From: Ecdyonurus torrentis
Lineage: Eukaryota > Arthropoda > Insecta > Ephemeroptera > Heptageniidae
Length of the DNA: 64,000 nucleotides
Reading direction: 5' to 3'
NCBI GenBank assembly: GCA_949318235.1
Contig: OX439136.1
Location: 2,962,559-3,026,558 of the forward strand
Position numbers and translations under genes: made by a program. Positions within the stretch are counted from its first letter, which is position 1. The number at the start of each line of letters is the position of its first letter. The notes under the pieces are model-generated. The model was not told the DNA's origin and ran no database searches. It was given only the letters and a program-made list of their open reading frames with translations. This document shows positions 36,081-50,346 of the stretch, one piece after another.

Positions 36081-36596
36081 AAGGGTGTGTGAGCATGACG
36101 TCATTCTGGATGCTTTTCGATGCTCTTCTTGACTTGAGCAATGAACAACATTGCTCAGCATAGGATAAACGTAATTTTTGGCCATTTTCTTTGGAAAATG
36201 AGCTATTTTTTTTAATTTTTATTATTTTTCTTAATATATTAATAAAGTCAAAAATTAAAAATTTGCACATTAATCGATTCTGGACAATGCCCTCTTTTAG
36301 AATATGAAATAAAATTACTACTAAGGGTGGTTTCATTCATTTTAAAGTTGACGTCATAAGTGAGTGGTAAATAACATGGGTCAGTATAGGAAAAATACTT
36401 CACAATATTTTTGAGAGCATAACAGGTTGAAATAGTGTTTCAAGTATGCAAGAAAAATTAAAATAACCAAAAAATTGCTACATTTCCAAAGAAAATAGCC
36501 AAAAATTACATTTGTCCTATGCTGAGCAATGTTATTCATTGCTCAAGAAGAACATCGAAAAACACTCAAATTGACGTCATGAGCACACTTCCTATT
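36081..36596. mobile_element. Composite: half MITE A, family D arm, full MITE A
   Basis: 36081-36236 is the TGACGTCA half of a family A element. 36247-36319 is one arm of family D (ATCGATTCTGGACAATGCCC). 36322-36596 is a full family A copy in the opposite orientation, ending TTGACGTCATGAGCACAC. TGACGTCA occurs at 36096, 36349 and 36572. Confidence 0.7.
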
Positions 36597-37431
36597 AATA
36601 TTTGTATTTCTTATGAAATACTGTAGTAATTTCAATTTCACTTTCATTTAGTTTAGTGAATAACTCGATCAGCACATTAAAGAAGATTATATTAAAAAAA
36701 AAAAAAAAAACATCTTATCGGACAAAATAATAATGTTACTGGAAGCTAAATTATTTATAAAAAAAAAAATAACAATATTATTTTTAACTACTTTATTTCA
36801 ATAAAACATACATACATAAAACAAATCATACAAGTACCATACAGACAGACCAACCATTAAAAATTAAAACTTCTTAAAATATAATATAAGCTAAAATATA
36901 TATTTTTAGTCTAATATATCATTATTATTTTAAAATCTAAAAAAAAAAAAAAAAAAAAAAAGGCTAATTTAAAAATAGTATTTTATAATACACAAAAAAA
37001 AAAAAAATTAAGTAAATAATAAGGAATAAAAATATTTTCCAATAAGTCTCTAAACTCATAGTAGAAAATATTGGGATCACAATCAAAAAATTAAAAGCAA
37101 GAAAAAGCGACCATCAAATATAATACAGTACAGTTAATAATTACTATTGTTTTTCGATGCTCATTGTATGTTTTTTGTTGCTAAAAGAAAGAAAAGCTGC
37201 CTGAAAAACATAATATTCGCTGTATTTTTTAGTTAAAGTCTCCTATTAAACTCACAAAATTGGTTATACTAAAAAATTTGTTCCATGAGTTACTTTTTTT
37301 TTCAAATAACATGAACAGTAAAAAACTCACTACTTATTGCAAATAATCCAATAAATTGCAATAGATAAAAAATAGCCTGGAATTTGATAATATACTATAA
37401 TAATACCTAATGCAGTTAGAAAAAACAATTA
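36597..37431. other. AT-rich stretch with poly-A runs
   Basis: No gene seen; poly-A near 36694-36710, 36938-36961 and 36993-37007. Confidence 0.6.
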
Positions 37432-37595
37432 AAGGCGTAGAACACCTTGAACAAAAAACTTGCCTAATATCCTAACATACCCAAATATCAACATTATTTT
37501 GGCCGGAGTCATTGGTTTCTAATTTATTTTCCATTTACAAAATGTCAGTTGCGGGTTTACTACGTCACAGCTCGCCTGGTCCACGCGCACGGAAA
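37432..37595. mobile_element. Foldback family E, single arm
   Basis: Matches the left arm of 28660-28971: GGCGTAGAACACCTTGAAC, GGAGTCATTGGTTTCTAATT, CACAGCTCGCCTGGTCCACG. The other arm is missing. Confidence 0.75.
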
Positions 37596-37682
37596 CATTT
37601 CATCTATATTAGGTAACATTTTAGTATATCAATACTTATTGCAGGTTAATATTTATCTATTGTAAGATTCATATATCTGCTA

Positions 37683-37841
37683 TTACTATACTATAGACTC
37701 AAAAAAGCTCAGTGGATTTATAGTTTTACCACTAATATATCGCCCATTTCTCACACGCATTTCAATGGGGGGTGGCTATGGGCGATACCGTAAGAGGTCA
37801 AACGGCAGGTAACTCAGGTCTTTTGAGGCGAGTATAGTATT
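37683..37841. mobile_element. Short GC-rich MITE
   Basis: Inverted ends: ACTATACTATAGACTCAAAA at the left and CTTTTGAGGCGAGTATAGTA at the right. The interior includes CTATGGGCGATACCG. About 158 bp. Confidence 0.6.
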
Positions 37842-38614
37842 TATTTTTTCCATGTGCGTTTAAATGGACTGTATCCTTAGTAAGGGATATTATAGTTACT
37901 CCACTATAGCACCACTGGTCCATTTTCTTTACATTACAGCGGCTAAACGAGTAAACTAAATATTTACTTAAATTTTAATATTTAAAAAAAAAAATAAAAA
38001 AAAACGCGACATACACATGGTACTTTGTATTTAGTAGAAGACTCTATTTTCTGAATTTGCAGTTTACATTATTGACAATTTCATATACATGACGTCATTT
38101 ACGAAATAATAAAAGGAGATAATTTGTAAATTTGTTCAATTTTTCATCATTAAGTCAACTTTTTTACATTTTTAAGTATATATTGTTACAAATTATTCAA
38201 CCTTTTAATAAATCATGTAAATTCCTAAAAAGGAACTTTTTAAGGACTATAATAATGCATACTAGATCAAACTGCTGAAAAGTAAGCATGAAATTTAAAC
38301 TTATATATCGTTATTATCCACCTTTGTTTTTAGACTACATAATGCACAAGTTTGTGTATAAATTGTGAGATTTGTTACTTAAATACGTATTGACTATTAA
38401 GAAAATATTACAACATTTAAGAAAGTATGTATAGAAAAATGTAGAATTCAATTTATTTTAGCCAAATATGAATATTTAGATTTTGAATACTTTTTTTCGA
38501 TAAATTTTTGTTTTTAGCTACTTTTCTATTATTATAATATTAGAAATCTTTTTACTATTATTAGTATTTAAGTATTTGTTTACCATGCATGGTCTAAAAG
38601 TTATAATTTTATTT

Positions 38615-38669
<55 letters not shown>

Positions 38670-39538
38670 AACGGTTATTTCGCCAATCTTGTACTGCTCG
38701 ATTCAGTAATTTGTATATAACTGAAAAGGTGAAAATAAAATAAACTTTTACCAATATTACAAATGAAATATTCTACAATTTTTCTATTTTTGCTCTCAAT
38801 CTCAAATGAATTTTAAAATTACAAGTTTATAAAAAGTGGACGAACGATATCTTTACTATAAGACTTAAAATTACGACATTTAAGTTTTGTTTCCATACTT
38901 TTTCTTTTATTAATTATACTATGGAAGAACTATTATGTTAAAATGGAAAAATATTTCCTCGGTGAAATAATGTATCGTTGTTGTTTTAAAATTTTCTTTT
39001 TATATAAGTGGAGAAAAATTGCTTCTAGTAAAATATTTCTACTTATAGTTATTTTCTAATTTGCTGGAGTTTTCTCATAGTCAAAGATTGTTATATTTTT
39101 TATGTGGCAAGAGAGAAATATATCGGCTGGAATAAAAATTGCTAAAATCTTAATTTTTTTGTAAAAAAAAAAAAAAAAAAAAAGTTAACATTGTGTTTTA
39201 ATTACTTAAAAAAATTAACTTTTATTTAGTAAACATTCAGAAATTGGTTAGGTTTTATAGATGGCTCTTTAAAAATTTCTCCAAACTTTGTTGTAGTAGT
39301 TCAATGATCTACTACAACTACGATCTACTACAACTACGATCTGCTAAGTGATCGGAAATTAGTAAGAGAGCACCTCTACCCTTACTAATAAAATCCTATA
39401 TAAAGTTTATATGAAATTTGCATGTTGTAGCCTACATTTACTCGAGTTAATTATCACACCGATATCAGTATTTATAAACATTTCTTTGACTTTCAAGAAG
39501 ACTACCAGCTTACATAATAAAATTACTATAGAGAAATT
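37842..39538. other. 3' flank of the unknown gene, repeats
   Basis: (CT)n at 38621-38666, poly-A at about 39161-39183, and a 17-base tandem (GATCTACTACAACTAC) near 39308-39345. An AATAAA on the minus strand at 39231-39236 could end the neighbouring gene's transcript. No gene seen. Confidence 0.6.
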
Positions 39539-39728
39539 TCATCGCTTGCTGCTGCGGCCCTTGAGGGTGAAACGTTTCCAGAAGCTTTGTTTCTTTCCTT
39601 CCTCAACTTCCGCTTCCTCTTGCGCATGCGCATAGTTCTCTATTCTCGCAGTCGTTTCTTGTGGGATGTGCTGTGGTTGATGACCACGACGTTCAAATCT
39701 CGGGTCATAGCCAGCCTCCTGTCCATAC
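39539..39728 (-). CDS. Unknown basic protein, exon 2 (C-terminus)
   Basis: Acceptor GATTTATTGCCAG; 62 codons plus TGA. Arg/Lys-rich end FWKRFTLKGRSSKR. Confidence 0.85.
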
Positions 39729-41041
39729 CTGGCAATAAATCAATAATAAGTGAATGAACAAACAAACTAACAAAAAAAATTAAACAAACCAATGAATGAA
39801 CGAATAAATAAATAAGTCAATGAATCAATGAATCAATCAATCAATCAATCAATGAATCAATCAATCAATCCAATCAATTTACAACCATATAATTTTTGAA
39901 ACATCCTAGAGCTTATGCAACTTGTTTAACTTATATGCGCAACTGGTTGCAGTATTTTAGGATGTATTAAAAATTTAGATCTATTTGTTTTTCTTCAAAC
40001 TTTTAAAGAAATTTATAAAATCAGAGTATTTATTGGTGTTTTGATTACATGAAATGTGCTCTCTATCTATATCTCTAATATATTATATGCTACGCTTCTC
40101 AATCCGAAATCGACTACCTGTACTTTGAGAAGCGAGCGTAATAATTATTTCCGAGCATTTTGTGATTTAAAACATTAAAACTTATATAGCTATAAAAATG
40201 GTTCCGGTGTTAAATAAAAATACGTAATATAATTTAAATTTAAATTTTCTGAAGTTACAACTCATTTTTATGATATATTAATGTTAAAACTTATTAAAAA
40301 AAAAAAAAAAAAAAAAAGGATTGTATATTATCTTTACGGTAGCATACATATTTCCAAATTTATTTTGAGATCTAATAGGTACCTTTGTGGCTCCCTTGTG
40401 GGACTCCCATGTCCTGAATCCCTATCTTCCTCCCTTCCTCCTCCTCCTCCTCCACCTCCACCACCCCCACCTCTAGTAGGACGATGACAACCGGCAGATT
40501 CCACACGAAGTATTTCCAAAAAATTTGAATCACTTTGCCCATTAAAGCTCAAATTTTGAATATTAATTTCTCTTAATTGATCAGGAGATAAAGTACTTCT
40601 TTCTGGATCTACACGAAATTCATTTGGATCTTCAACAAAGGCTTGTCTTAAATCTCTCATTATTTTCTTTCTTATTGTTTTTTTCATTGAAAGATGTCTT
40701 TCTAAATGTTTGACATCTTTTTGTGTTAATGTTCTATTGCCGCTGCTGTATGATTCTTCTTTACGACTTCGACGATTTGAATCTTTGCCGTGTTGTTTTT
40801 TCTTATGTGATGAATTATAATTTTCTTCTTCACCACTTGAACCTACTGAAACTGCGCTATCTGGATCGGTAGCGGGTTCTGGTGAGGATATATGGAGATC
40901 AGTAAATCGACTGGATGGTGGCGCCATTGTGGTGGTGTTACGTACTTCATGATCACGACGTTTTGATCGCGGGCTATATTGAACACCATCGAATGGTACA
41001 CCAAAGATATCACGTAAATGTGGAATATTTCGCTCCGACAT
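39539..41041 (-). CDS. Unrecognised basic Ser/Arg-rich protein with poly-Gly tract (two coding exons)
   Basis: Exons 41041-40383 and 39728-39539 join in phase (CACAAAG/GTACCT to ATTGCCAG/G) into 282 codons plus stop. The N-terminus MSERNIPHLRDIFGVPFDG is followed by a Ser/Arg/Lys-rich, probably disordered region. Residues about 106-145 (LTQKDVKHLERHLSMKKTIR, KKIMRDLRQAFVEDPNEF) look like a folded helical, conserved block, then STLSPDQLREINIQNLSF. A 12-Gly run follows (GGN codons near 40437-40475). Exon 2 encodes YGQEAGYDPRFERRG and the end KKQSFWKRFTLKGRSSKR. A splice acceptor (TTTCTGTTTCAG) lies four bases before the ATG, so a 5' UTR exon exists upstream. Balanced codon use and fitting splice sites show it is a real gene. 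I do not recognise the family, and no signal peptide or membrane segment is visible. Confidence 0.85.
39740..39885. repeat. Degenerate AATC/AATG/AATA tetranucleotide array
   Basis: In the intron, just upstream of exon 2 on the minus strand. Confidence 0.85.
39886..40382 (-). other. Intron of the unknown gene
   Basis: AT-rich, with a small hairpin (CGCTTCTCAA and TTGAGAAGCG, about 40094-40130) and poly-A at 40297-40318. Confidence 0.7.
40383..41041 (-). CDS. Unknown basic protein, exon 1
   Basis: Starts at ATG 41041-41039 with donor CACAAAG/GTACCT. 219 codons plus two bases. Carries the conserved helical block and the poly-Gly tract. Confidence 0.87.
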
Positions 41042-41045
41042 GATT

Positions 41046-43562
41046 CTGAAACAGAAAGAAAGACAAAAATAAATTTTATTTCACTAGTAAATCAATTAAA
41101 ATTACTCCAGTGTTATAGAGTAATGTAATTATAGCCAGTTACGTCAAAAAAATTTTTAACAAAGTATATTTTTAAGTTATATCTAAGGTATAATAAGGTG
41201 TCAAAGCAAAGTGACGAAACCTTGTAATTTCAAATCATTTTTTAATATAGATTAATGGGTATATAATAGCTTCCTTGTCGAGGCCACAAAAGGTACAAAA
41301 AAAAAAAAGAGAGAAAAGTTTGAGAATCGTATTTTTGCAGATGTCAAATGATACTACGTCTCAGAGAGTGGAGCTTATCGGTTTAGCACGAGGGGAGACG
41401 CGAGGAAAGCTAAAAGTCCTCTAATTTAACATTACGCTTATGGGAAAAAACATTTTTTTTTTTTTTTTTTTTTTTTTTTTGCGATTTTTGAGAAAACTGC
41501 TCCTCCGATTCCGGAGAAATTTAAAATTCAGAAATAATTGAGAAATAATAGACATACTTTTACGGGTTTTTAGCCATAGAATTTTTTAAAGAAAATTTTA
41601 AACCTATAACCTCCGTTGCAAAGAAATATCAATTATCAATATAACAATCATGAAATAATAAAAACTTGACATTTTTTTTTAATTGTTATATCGATTAGAA
41701 TAATTATTGCTATACATAATTATCGATAGTTGATATCGATATATGAAACATACGATAATCATTATACAAACAATACTGGTAAAAAGTGGGAATTAACGAA
41801 GAAAATAAGTTTTATGTAACATGCAATATATTCAATAATGTTTTATCATATTAAGGTCTAGGATAGAAATGTGGACAAATGTTGTCATGTTTCGTTATAT
41901 ATATTTGTGTATAACATTAGCCCTAATTACACTTAGAAGTGTACATTACTTTTTGCACTGATTACAAAAGTACAAATAATATTTATCCTTGCACCATATA
42001 ATAATACTTAAATTATAACAGAGCACTCCTTTAAGAACAAAAAAATTACAATTTTGCAAAAATGTATAGAGAATAAATAATGCGGAATTGATCTTATTAT
42101 ATGCAATAAATTACGTTCATCGTTCCGCAAAATTAATGCGAGTAATAACAACAATTTTTCCATGACTTTTCATCCTTGTATTTTTTTTTTCTAAGACTAA
42201 AAAAAATAATAATAATAATAATAAAAAATAATAAATAAAATAAATACGCAATGATTAGTGTGGCTTCTTCTATGCAATATTATTTGCTCATTGCAATCTA
42301 ACTTATGCTACATACCGCATAATGACTATATTACATATAGCATAAATATTAAATCTTGTAGCATCATAATTTATGCTATCAACTTTATCCATATTTGCTA
42401 TTTTTGTAAGGCATGAAATGAAGATCGAAATGCGTATGTAAATTTTTGGCCAATTATTATTATTTTTTATTAAAAAAGAATATTGTTTTGTATGTGCCCT
42501 GAAATTTTGTTTTTTTCGGCAATTAATTTATTAAATTTTAAAGTAATTATATTGCAGGCACGACTTTAGTGGATAACGTTTGTGCCAACTAGCAGCTTTT
42601 TGTCTCTCCTGTAAAATTATGAAAATTGTACATACGCCTTTTACTGCAAACTGGCCAATTGCACATATGCCCTTTGACCGCGGTCACATTGAAATGCAGC
42701 ATAAACTATACGTAATTCATGATTTTCGTTTTTGTTTTTGTTTTTTTGTTTTTTTTGTTTTTTTTCCACAGATATGTATAATGTTTATTATTTATATGAA
42801 TTTAATTATAATTTCAATATTTTTTTTGAACCAAATATAATAATAATAATAATAAACTTTATTAAGGCGTTGTGAGGGCTTGACAGCCCTATTTTACAAA
42901 ACTTTGACCATATATTTAGTTTATACAGTGGCTTGTTAACAAACGATAATATAATTTTTATAGGATAAATTATTACAAAAAATATACAGTAATTCAAAAT
43001 AATATTATTCATTAAATTCCTATTCTAACTTCAATATTAGAAGTAAAATTCCTCTCCTCTCTATGCATTTCTTAAATTTGCAATTCACCTAGCTAATTAT
43101 GCTGTTTTATATAAGTATCATTAATATTACCATATAATTGAAAATTAAAAGTCCCTTCACCTCTCTTTTACTTTTTAGGCCATAATTTGAATTCAAACCC
43201 ATAGTTTACACCTTAAACTGTTCCCATAATTTTAACACCAATTAATATGTGAAATACAGCTAAAATTTAGAATAATAAATTTTAATTTTAGTTCACATAT
43301 AGATGGCAAAATTGAAATTCATGTAATATTAAAATCAAGGATATTTATATTAATTATATTAATTTTTTCACTCGCACTTGATTGTTAAGGTGTTAATTCT
43401 ACAAATTTTCCTTTGAAATTATTTTATAGAACGAAAAGATTAACAAATTTAAAAAAAATTTGTGATAAAAAAACAGAAGGTTTCCTGTATTGATTTTTGC
43501 ACGATTTTAATGTTACAACAATAGTTTTTTATGTAATTTTGTGATCTAATTTTTTAAACAAC
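41046..43562. other. Upstream region of the unknown gene, repeats
   Basis: A repeat shared with 53420-53590 lies at 41371-41575. A diverged TACGTAA/TTATGC repeat is at about 42195-42400. The rest is AT-rich with poly-T and (AAT)n runs. No exon or promoter recognised. Confidence 0.55.
41371..41575. repeat. Dispersed repeat family L, copy 1
   Basis: GGAGCTTATCGGTTTAGCAC, then CTAATTTAACATTACGCTTA, poly-T, and TTTTTGAGAAAACTGCT. The same order recurs at 53420-53590. Class unknown. Confidence 0.65.
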
Positions 43563-43719
43563 AGAGAGAGAGACAGAGAGACAGAGAGAGAGAGAGAGAG
43601 ACAGAGAGAGACAGAGAGAGACAGAGAGAGAGACAGAGAGAGAGACAGAGAGAGAGACAGAGAGAGAGACAGAGAGAGAGACAGAGAGAGAGACAGAGAG
43701 AGAGACAGAGAGAGAGACA

Positions 43720-43753
<34 letters not shown>
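43563..43753. repeat. (GA)n / (GACAGA)n compound microsatellite
   Basis: GA units regularly interrupted by CAGA every 10-20 bases. Confidence 0.96.
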
Positions 43754-44491
<738 letters not shown>

Positions 44492-44765
44492 TTGCGTCCA
44501 TACTGGAGTAGTGCATAGCATTGTTCAGCATACGATAAACTTCATTTAAGCCAATTTTCTTTGGAAAATCGGTTAGTTTTGTGTTATTATTATTTTTCTC
44601 ACATACTTGAGATACTTAATTCAATATATTTTTACAGCATCAATGCTCTCAAAAATATTGCATGGTGTTTTTAAACTGGCAAAATTAGTTATTTTCCTAT
44701 GCTACCCGATGTTATTGAGTTATCCAACATGGCGTTGACTTTAACATGAATGCATACACCCTTAT
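44492..44765. mobile_element. MITE family A, truncated copy
   Basis: Lacks the TGACGTCA end. Retains GTTCAGCATACGATAAACTT, ATCAATGCTCTCAAAAATAT and the terminus ACATGAATGCATACACCC. Confidence 0.8.
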
Positions 44766-45994
44766 GATTACTTCAATAAGTAGGTAGCCTGGTAACAAAA
44801 GTCATTTTACTAAAAAATTAATTTCTATTGGCATTATGGGAATAACATGTATTTAGATAAGAGTTTTTCGTCAAGTGAAATCTCCATTTAATTGCATTGA
44901 ATGGCCATACGCCAATAGAAATTCATTTTAACTTAAATTTCTGTACATACTTGTTAGAATTTGAATTTATCAATATCATGCAGTGGTGTAGAAGCTTGCA
45001 AGAGTGCAATGCACTTTATTATTATTACTTGTTATTATATTATACTTATTTGTAAATAATGCACATATTTTACAGTTTTACCATAGTATAAGTTATGGTT
45101 TTACGTCAACGCATATCCAAGTTTTACTCTTGTGAAGATAATAATAATAACAAAAAAAATTATTAAAATTGTCACATGGCATAATAACTAGATTTAAAGG
45201 TGGTATTCGTAAATCAATCACAGTAGGTCTTAGAAAAGTAGGAAGGGGAAAAACTTAGCTTAATTATTTTTTTGTGTCAAAAGATAAAAAAAAAAAATAC
45301 TACGCATGCACACGTGTCTTATAATGAAGCCAATTATTTTTTTTTCGGGTAATAACTGGGCTGATTAAATAAAAAAAAGGTAACTTAAATTTTTTTTTTA
45401 AATGTGCAAGTATATTTTATAAAAAAAATATTAAAAAAAAAAAGAACCAGTAATTTTAATTGAAACGAAAGTAAATAATAGAATTATCTCCCCAACATAA
45501 TGTTGTAATTGCTTACAAAAAAAAGGTTGATAATATTACTTAATCTCCCTTCATCCTCTTCCCCCAATTATTCTCTTTCAGTGAATCACAATTTTATAGT
45601 TAATTACCCAACCTTGAACTTGTTTCAATTGCTTTTTTTTAGTGTTTTAAAATTTATAATAAAAATTTTGCACACTTACATCCTGTCTGAAATAAAAGTA
45701 GTTTCGCTTGGAGGAAGATCGACCGACTCAACGTGCGCTCAAAGAAACATTCAATAGGTTTATTGCACTTAAGATTTGTCTGACTGACTCCGCATTTCAA
45801 ATACAAGGAAAAATCATCACAATATCATTTTACTTTCAATCATTTTTTACTTTCAATTTTTATTTATAAAAATACCATACTACAAATTTTTCATTGTATT
45901 TTAAATTTAAAAAAAATTCAACTAATTTAATTTTAACGTGATTTTAACTGTTTATTATTATTATTATTATTTTTATCTTTATTTTAAATCAAAT
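44766..45994. other. AT-rich stretch
   Basis: No gene or clear repeat boundary seen; several poly-A/poly-T runs around 45280-45450. Confidence 0.55.
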
Positions 45995-46284
45995 CAATAG
46001 ACCTCTTGCACATCCTTGCGCATTGTCGCCATGTTTATGGTGACTAATGCATTGTCCAGCATCATTTCTCCTAATGTTTCACATAAAAAGAGTTTATTTC
46101 AACTGAATGAATTTTCCTCATATTCTAAGAGTTTATTAGGAACTAGAAATAAGGCTTTGATTGAGCTTTAAAGCTTCTTTTGCTATTAAAACAAAATTAA
46201 AAATGACGTTTTTCCAATGCTGGCCTATGTATTCCTGACCACCAAAATGGCGGCTCTTAAATATGAGTGCAACTGGTCTATTCT
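45995..46284. mobile_element. MITE with AATAGACC ends
   Basis: Inverted ends: CAATAGACCTCTTGCAC at the left and GTGCAACTGGTCTATTCTA at the right. Interior includes GCGCATTGTCGCCATG and CCAAAATGGCGG. The terminal AATAGACC resembles MITE family B. Confidence 0.65.
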
Positions 46285-46423
46285 AAGAGTCGAAGTATCT
46301 TTGTATTCGGACCTAAATCTCGCCACTTCAAATATGAATTTTGTTTTTGTATTTAAAATCAATTTTTAGTCAATGTTAAAGTAGCAGATCATGTAACGTT
46401 ATTTTTACGCGGTATCTTCGCAA

Positions 46424-46765
46424 TAGGAATGAGGAAGACTACAAAAAGAATTAGGGAGTAATAAAATTTCATATTCTAAAGGAGGACATTGTCTTGAATC
46501 TTTATACAAATGTGAATTTCTAAATTTTTTAGTTCATTAAGAATTTTTTAGTTGATTTTTGAAAATAGAACAATTACGTCACGCCAGCCGGTACTCATGC
46601 TTGTAGCCTGTGACGTCATTTCGTAACTTTAAAAAATAATTAAGCATACTTAATGAGCTTAAAAATTAGAAATTTGCCTATCTATTATCGATTTAGGATA
46701 ATGCCCTCTTTTAGAATATGCAATAAAATTAACCCTTATTATTATTATTTTTTTAGTATTCCTCA
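46424..46765. mobile_element. Foldback element family D, copy 3 (both arms)
   Basis: GAATGAGGAAGAC and TTCTAAAGGAGGACATTGTC at the left pair with GATAATGCCCTCTTTTAGAA and TATTCCTCATTTTAT at the right. TGACGTCA at 46611-46618. Confidence 0.75.
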
Positions 46766-47766
46766 TTTTATTTATAGTTTGTAAATTGAAATTTTGACCA
46801 TACTTACTTTTCTAATTCAATTAAGAAAAAACAATGGTAACAGTTACCTAAAATAAAAAGGTTGGTAATCGTGAATAATGTGATTTATTTCTCAAACAAT
46901 TTACTCGACAATACGGTAATAATTAGCATAATTTTAAACAAAACATTGACCTTATTAAAAAATATTAAAAAAAAAAAAAAAAAAAAAAACTTTTACGAAT
47001 TAATGTTAAAGCTGCTTTACAAAAAAATTATGAGAACCTCATCACCTAAAGTGTTAGTATAATTTTTTTAAAAAATAAACTAATTAAATTTAAATATACA
47101 TTAAAAAAAGTAGATCAATTAAAAATTATTAATCTGCATTATCTTTATTAAAAAGAGTAAAAGTATAATAATAATATCCTGACCTTTTATAACTATACAC
47201 GTAAAATGTTAATAAAATGCTATGTATTATAATACAAATATAGACCTTATTAACATGATTCTATAAATAATTTTTTTAAAGTATTAAAATATAAAGCAGG
47301 TTTTTTCGCACCCCCACGCTCTCTGAGTCAGCAAAATATAAAGACTCCTCCCTTTTTTACATACACGCAAACCCTGTGAATAAAATACATGATTTAATAT
47401 TATAATATGATCCTTATGAACAATTGTTATTACTTCATGAAGTATATAAAAATCAACAATAAGTACTTTAAGTAATTTTTTTTAGGTCGAGTATTGTACT
47501 TTTTTTTTTACTGTAATTTTTCTATATATATGAGACAATATGATTATTTAGAACAATGTCTAGGGTACTTAATGATATTATGTCATGTTAACATGATTAG
47601 AACTTTTAGTTTTTTAGTTCAAGGTAGAATGTACGTCAATATAATATAAATTTGATATCATCAATATTTTATGATTTGAATATAATTTATATTTTGTTCA
47701 ATGTGTCATTTTCATTTTAAGATTGATGTTTGTTGGATTTTTTTTTTAGTCAGTGGTGATAGTGAT

Positions 47767-47768
<2 letters not shown>
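46766..47768. other. AT-rich stretch
   Basis: Nothing recognised beyond a poly-A run at about 46969-46989. Confidence 0.55.
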
Positions 47769-47846
<78 letters not shown>

Positions 47847-48002
47847 GAGACAGAGAGACAGAGACAGACAGAGACAGAGACAGAGACAGAGACAGAGACA
47901 GAGACAGAGACAGAGACAGAGACAGAGACAGAGACAGAGACAGAGACAGAGACAGAGACAGAGACAGAGACAGAGACAGAGACAGAGACAGAGACAGAGA
48001 CA

Positions 48003-48069
<67 letters not shown>
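47769..48069. repeat. (GA)n-(CAGAGA)n-(GA)n compound microsatellite
   Basis: A core of about 25 hexamer CAGAGA units flanked by plain GA. Four overlapping open frames across it are artefacts. Confidence 0.97.
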
Positions 48070-48071
<2 letters not shown>

Positions 48072-48292
48072 CAAATTATGAGTAAAAATCAAAGTTGATA
48101 ATATATTGATATGCCTGCAATTGCATAATAAGAATAATTAATGATGTGTCTTTAGAAAAGTGATGTTTATAATTTTTTACTTGCATATAATTTTCATATC
48201 AATAAATTTACTTATTTTATTTCATGATATTGCGTAATAATATGGTAAAATTATTATTTAATGATTTTACTTTAGCTTTATAAATGTAAAAG
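48070..48292. other. AT-rich spacer
   Basis: No gene seen. Confidence 0.5.
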
Positions 48293-48592
48293 TATAGGGT
48301 GTATGCGCATGACGTCATATTTAATGCACTTTGACACCATCAATGTACACAATTGATCAGCATAGGACAAAATTTATGTTTAGTAATTTTCTTTAAGAAA
48401 TCGGATAATTTTTTGTTATACTGTTATTTTTCTCACATATTTAACTAATTGAACTTATTAACAGCATCAATGCTCTCAAAAATATTGCTAAATATGTTTA
48501 AACTGGCAAAATGTGTCATTTTCCTATGCAGTTCACGTTATTGAGTGATCCAACATGGCGTCAACTTTAACATGATTGCATACATTCTATAC
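48293..48592. mobile_element. MITE family A copy
   Basis: Left end TATAGGGTGTATGCGCATGA with TGACGTCA at 48310-48317; right end AACATGATTGCATACATTCT. Full length, about 300 bp. Confidence 0.85.
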
Positions 48593-49354
<762 letters not shown>

Positions 49355-49433
49355 GACTGTATTTCATATTTCAATGAAATGATGACCAACGAAATAATGA
49401 ATTTTGCTGAAATGAAAATCTTAAACTCTTCTT

Positions 49434-49854
49434 CAGTCCCAGTATACAATACAGTACACATCAGATAATTTTATAAAAAATCGAAAAAAAAAAAATCTAA
49501 CAAGTTAAATTTCGATAAAAATACAAAAATTAGTCCAGGAAACGCCCTTAAATTTACGCGTTTTAAAAAGCTATTTTGAGCATTCTAGAATTGGTAGTGG
49601 GTCAGTTAAAAGTACATAAGTTTAATTTAAAATTAGAGAAATTAACGAGACGTGTGCAGTGTAACATATTATATTGATGTGATGTTACGCACTGTAAGCT
49701 ACCAATGGCTAATAAAAAAAAAATAAAAATAAATTAAATTAAATCAAAAAAACCTTTTAGACAAAAGAAGCATAATTTTGTCATTCTGAGAGCCGCACAA
49801 GAACGTGATTAAAATGAACGACAGGGAAATAATTTTAAAAAAACGTCAGGGACT
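49434..49854 (+). mobile_element. CAGTCCC-ended MITE, copy 2 with an internal insertion
   Basis: Starts CAGTCCCAGTATACAATACA and ends GTCAGGGACTG; TTCAGTCCC and GGGACTGAA are perfect inverted ends. About 49602-49750 is extra relative to the copy at 14389. Confidence 0.78.
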
Positions 49855-50346
49855 GAAATTTACAAGAGTTTTATAAATGATTTTAAAATTGGTGTACCAA
49901 TTTTCTTGTAAAAGGTACAGTATAATTTAAAACAATATAAAGTAGTCTTAATGTTGAATACTGTACATTTTAAAAGTTTATATTTATTATTAATTATCTT
50001 TTTTTTTCCAGTGTTACCTTTTCACAATACTACTTGACTCAGAAAGTTTTTAAAAAACAAACGAACGATATTGTTATTATATATAATTGTAGCCATGACA
50101 ACACACTCTAACTAGCTGACGTAATCGTTTGTTTTAACAACTAACAAGTTGACAGTTTATTATAGCAAACTTGAAGTAAAAGTACAAAACTTTACAATTC
50201 ACTGGAGTTTCCTGTTATTATTATTCAAGTACAAAGCAAAACTAAAAAGCTTTTATATTTATCTTAGTTTTATTTTTTTTCTTTGTGGTATTTACTAAAT
50301 ATTGCGGTGAGATTTGTGGAAAAAATTTAGGGTTCCCAAATTTCAT
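49855..50346. other. AT-rich stretch
   Basis: No gene seen. Confidence 0.5.
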
